From a bacterium (GTDB taxonomy: Bacteria; Planctomycetota; UBA1135; UBA2386), in NCBI GenBank assembly GCA_030432695.1, contig JAUILN010000007.1:434001-498000 (forward strand): 64,000 bases of DNA, in the 5' to 3' direction. Position 1 is the first letter of the stretch; every line of letters begins with the position of its first letter. A model generated the notes under the pieces. That model did no database searches. It was not told the origin of the DNA and was given only the letters and a program-made list of their open reading frames with translations. The position numbers were made by a program, and so were the translations under genes. Shown in pieces: positions 63,876 through 64,000 of the stretch.

Positions 63876-63879
63876 GTCG

Positions 63880-64000
63880 GTGCTGAACGAGTTCGGGAAG
63901 TCGGCGCCGGCGCAGCGACATCGGTGGGCACTGCGACATCGATGGGCACCCGGTCTGGCGGTCGCCGTCGCGGCCGTGGCTGCGGCGTTGCCTCGGGCCC
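63880..64000 (+). CDS. Start of an exported protein (truncated by window end)
   Basis: GTG 63880 with AGAGGTGAG before it, 5 bp after the previous stop; open to the end (40 codons). The N-terminus has a basic stretch with a duplicated RHRWA and then a hydrophobic core (GLAVAVAAVAAALPRA), a signal peptide. An 18-bp tandem duplication (63915-63932 and 63933-63950, 16 of 18 identical) makes the basic repeat. Product unknown. Confidence 0.7.
   Translation, partial: MLNEFGKSAPAQRHRWALRHRWAPGLAVAVAAVAAALPRA

Overview
The window reads as ordinary chromosome of a GC-rich, diderm, aerobic bacterium. The best guess is a Planctomycetota lineage. The pointers are a TIGR02999-type ECF sigma factor, alternative complex III next to a caa3-type oxidase, several secreted DUF3352-like, HEAT/TPR and propeller proteins with 'DRLPNGN' repeats, and a secreted squalene-cyclase-fold repeat protein. 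No rRNA or universal ribosomal protein is present, so the phylum is inferred; Acidobacteriota or Gemmatimonadota remain possible. Nothing looks like a recent mobile element: I saw no transposase, integrase, CRISPR array or tRNA.

Left part (1-15 kb). A leftward operon, pyrF-bshC-bshB1-parA-(GHKL-like)-bshA, encodes the whole bacillithiol pathway. Four consecutive 4-bp stop/start overlaps lock a Soj/ParA-type ATPase and a degenerate histidine-kinase-like protein into it. Rightward follow the three genes of proton-translocating NAD(P) transhydrogenase (pntAA-pntAB-pntB). Leftward again come an XRE regulator, an NhaD-type Na+/H+ antiporter, and a coupled SWIM-zinc-finger/SNF2-helicase pair.

Respiratory block (15.1-28.6 kb, leftward). 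actA-B-C-D-E-F (alternative complex III, quinol:cytochrome c oxidoreductase), a small one-TM protein, SCO copper chaperone, and cox2-cox1-cox3-cox4 (A2-type heme-copper oxidase with a cytochrome c fused to subunit II). Together they form a branch from quinol to O2 with no bc1 complex.

Middle (29-42 kb). An SGNH hydrolase diverges from a carbamoyltransferase-SxtJ-like-DUF5989 trio, a cassette matching sxtL/sxtI/sxtJ/sxtK of saxitoxin clusters but without the toxin core genes. After a strong terminator comes an RpoD-like sigma factor whose leader can fold over its own ribosome-binding site. Then come hemW, an ECF sigma factor, two tandem BamE-like lipoproteins, a phosphoesterase, a membrane protein, and parA-parB. 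Two identical 16-bp parS-like sites in opposite orientations lie inside and just after parB, the second abutting a perfect bidirectional terminator. A cyclophilin-fold protein that has lost its catalytic residues follows.

Right part (42-64 kb). Mostly exported proteins of uncertain role (gluzincin-like, DUF3352-like, PIG-L deacetylase fused to a C-terminal glutamine-amidotransferase-like domain, peptidase-MA, M48 peptidase, TPR/HEAT and beta-propeller proteins, squalene-cyclase-fold protein). Housekeeping genes sit among them: a DUF374 acyltransferase, rnhC (RNase HIII) and dapF. Many genes overlap by 1-4 bp, so translational coupling is the norm here.
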